Source: Bacteroidota bacterium (lineage in GTDB: Bacteria > Bacteroidota > Bacteroidia > Sphingobacteriales > Sphingobacteriaceae). Taken from it: a stretch of DNA of 5,433 bases. Positions 5,165 through 5,433 of the stretch are shown here, one piece after another. Position 1 is the first letter of the stretch. Each line of letters opens with the position of its first letter. Below the pieces are notes generated by a model that worked only from the letters and a program-made list of their open reading frames with translations, was not told the DNA's origin and ran no database searches. Both the position numbers and the translations under genes were made by a program. Location of the stretch: positions 1 through 5,433 of the forward strand of contig JANYAB010000373.1 in NCBI GenBank assembly GCA_025355225.1, given 5' to 3'.

Positions 5165-5235
5165 TATAACTTATAAGGGATTAACCAAATATTAGAGAAG
5201 TAAACTAATGATAGAGAACTAAACTATAAGTTATA
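5165..5235. repeat. 11-bp inverted repeat upstream of the LytTR gene
   Basis: TATAACTTATA (5165-5175) and TATAAGTTATA (5225-5235) are perfectly inverted, with 49 bp between them. The core ATAAGTTA occurs a third time at 5265-5272. The arms enclose the AGAGAAxTAAACTA direct repeat. Placement 60-130 bp before the LytTR start suits an operator region, but the sequences are AT-rich, so the call is tentative. Confidence 0.45.
5194..5226. promoter_or_regulatory. Possible LytTR operator: direct repeat with 19-bp period
   Basis: AGAGAAGTAAACTA (5194-5207) and AGAGAACTAAACTA (5213-5226) match at 13 of 14 positions and start 19 bp apart. LytTR-family regulators are known to bind pairs of direct repeats about two helical turns apart, so this is a reasonable candidate site for autoregulation by the adjacent LytTR protein. 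That link is inference from position and spacing; the sequence was not matched to a known LytTR consensus. Confidence 0.4.
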
Positions 5236-5433
5236 TTTATGAAAGTATCACATCTGGCAGTTGGATAAGTTACTTAATTCCTCTTACAGAATGGCGGATA
5301 TTATCATAGAAAAAAAGGCATCTGTACTCGTTTTTATTATTAAATAAATACCTCACCGAAGCGACATATATTTTTATATTTCACAAAAAAATAATGAATA
5401 CACCCTAATAAAATCGTAACGCTTGCAGCCTTT

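Larger units (their letters stand above)
5106..5433. other. AT-rich region upstream of the LytTR gene, no gene seen
   Basis: These 328 bp run from the LytTR start to the right edge. I found no receiver-domain sequence in the frame leading into LytTR, which stays open only to 5180 and reads as non-conserved sequence. Short frames (an 18-codon ATG frame at 5291-5347, and a 30-codon frame entering from the right edge on the minus strand and stopping at 5342-5340) have no recognisable similarity. TATATTGG on the minus strand (5149-5142) resembles a -7 promoter box for the LytTR gene, but no good upstream box accompanies it. Direct and inverted repeats at 5165-5235 are listed separately. Confidence 0.6.

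Noticed and set aside
5291..5347. Short frame starting ATGGCGGATATT, 18 codons
   Set aside because: Too short, no similarity or initiation signal, and in AT-rich DNA where such frames are expected.
5340..5432. Minus-strand frame open from the right edge and ending TAA, 30 codons
   Set aside because: It could be the tail of a gene beyond the edge, but the residues show no recognisable family and composition is like the surrounding spacer.

Overview
The window looks like ordinary chromosomal DNA from a Bacteroidetes bacterium, most likely of the Sphingobacteriaceae (Mucilaginibacter/Pedobacter type). This is inferred from the protein families, from gene starts without Shine-Dalgarno sequences, from AT-rich spacers with TTTG / TAnnTTTG-like promoter boxes, and from the low-complexity intergenic repeats. 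No species can be named from the sequence alone.

Layout. At the left edge (425 to 1, minus strand) lies the start of a secreted S9-family (DPP IV-like) peptidase. A 397-bp AT-rich spacer separates it from a divergent plus-strand gene (823-1908) for a polytopic membrane protein with a ferredoxin-type [4Fe-4S] motif and one CxxxCP motif. A 376-bp spacer follows, holding an IS-end-like hairpin and a large palindrome built from CTNNGTGN octamers. Next come an UMF1/Atg22-like major facilitator transporter (2285-3619) and a LutA/LldE-like CCG-domain iron-sulfur protein (3843-4571). Facing them is a minus-strand gene (5105-4674) for a LytTR DNA-binding protein that keeps the usual linker but has no receiver domain. 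The last 328 bp contain no recognisable gene, but do contain paired direct and inverted repeats upstream of the LytTR gene.

How the genes relate. Nothing ties the five genes into one pathway. Two encode iron-sulfur proteins, and both lack their usual redox partners here. The transporter and LutA-like genes share a strand, but 223 bp with repeat DNA separate them, so co-transcription is uncertain.

The most distinctive signal is intergenic. The three spacers between 1909 and 4673 each carry repeat-like DNA, of at least four kinds: the octamer palindrome, a 17-bp ACTCAAAAC-type direct repeat, GATTTCG heptamers that start two bases after a stop codon, and an AATC series that runs up to and touches the LytTR stop codon. 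I see no clear defence system, CRISPR array, complete mobile element or RNA gene. The best leads are the repeat families and the receiver-less LytTR protein with its possible operator.
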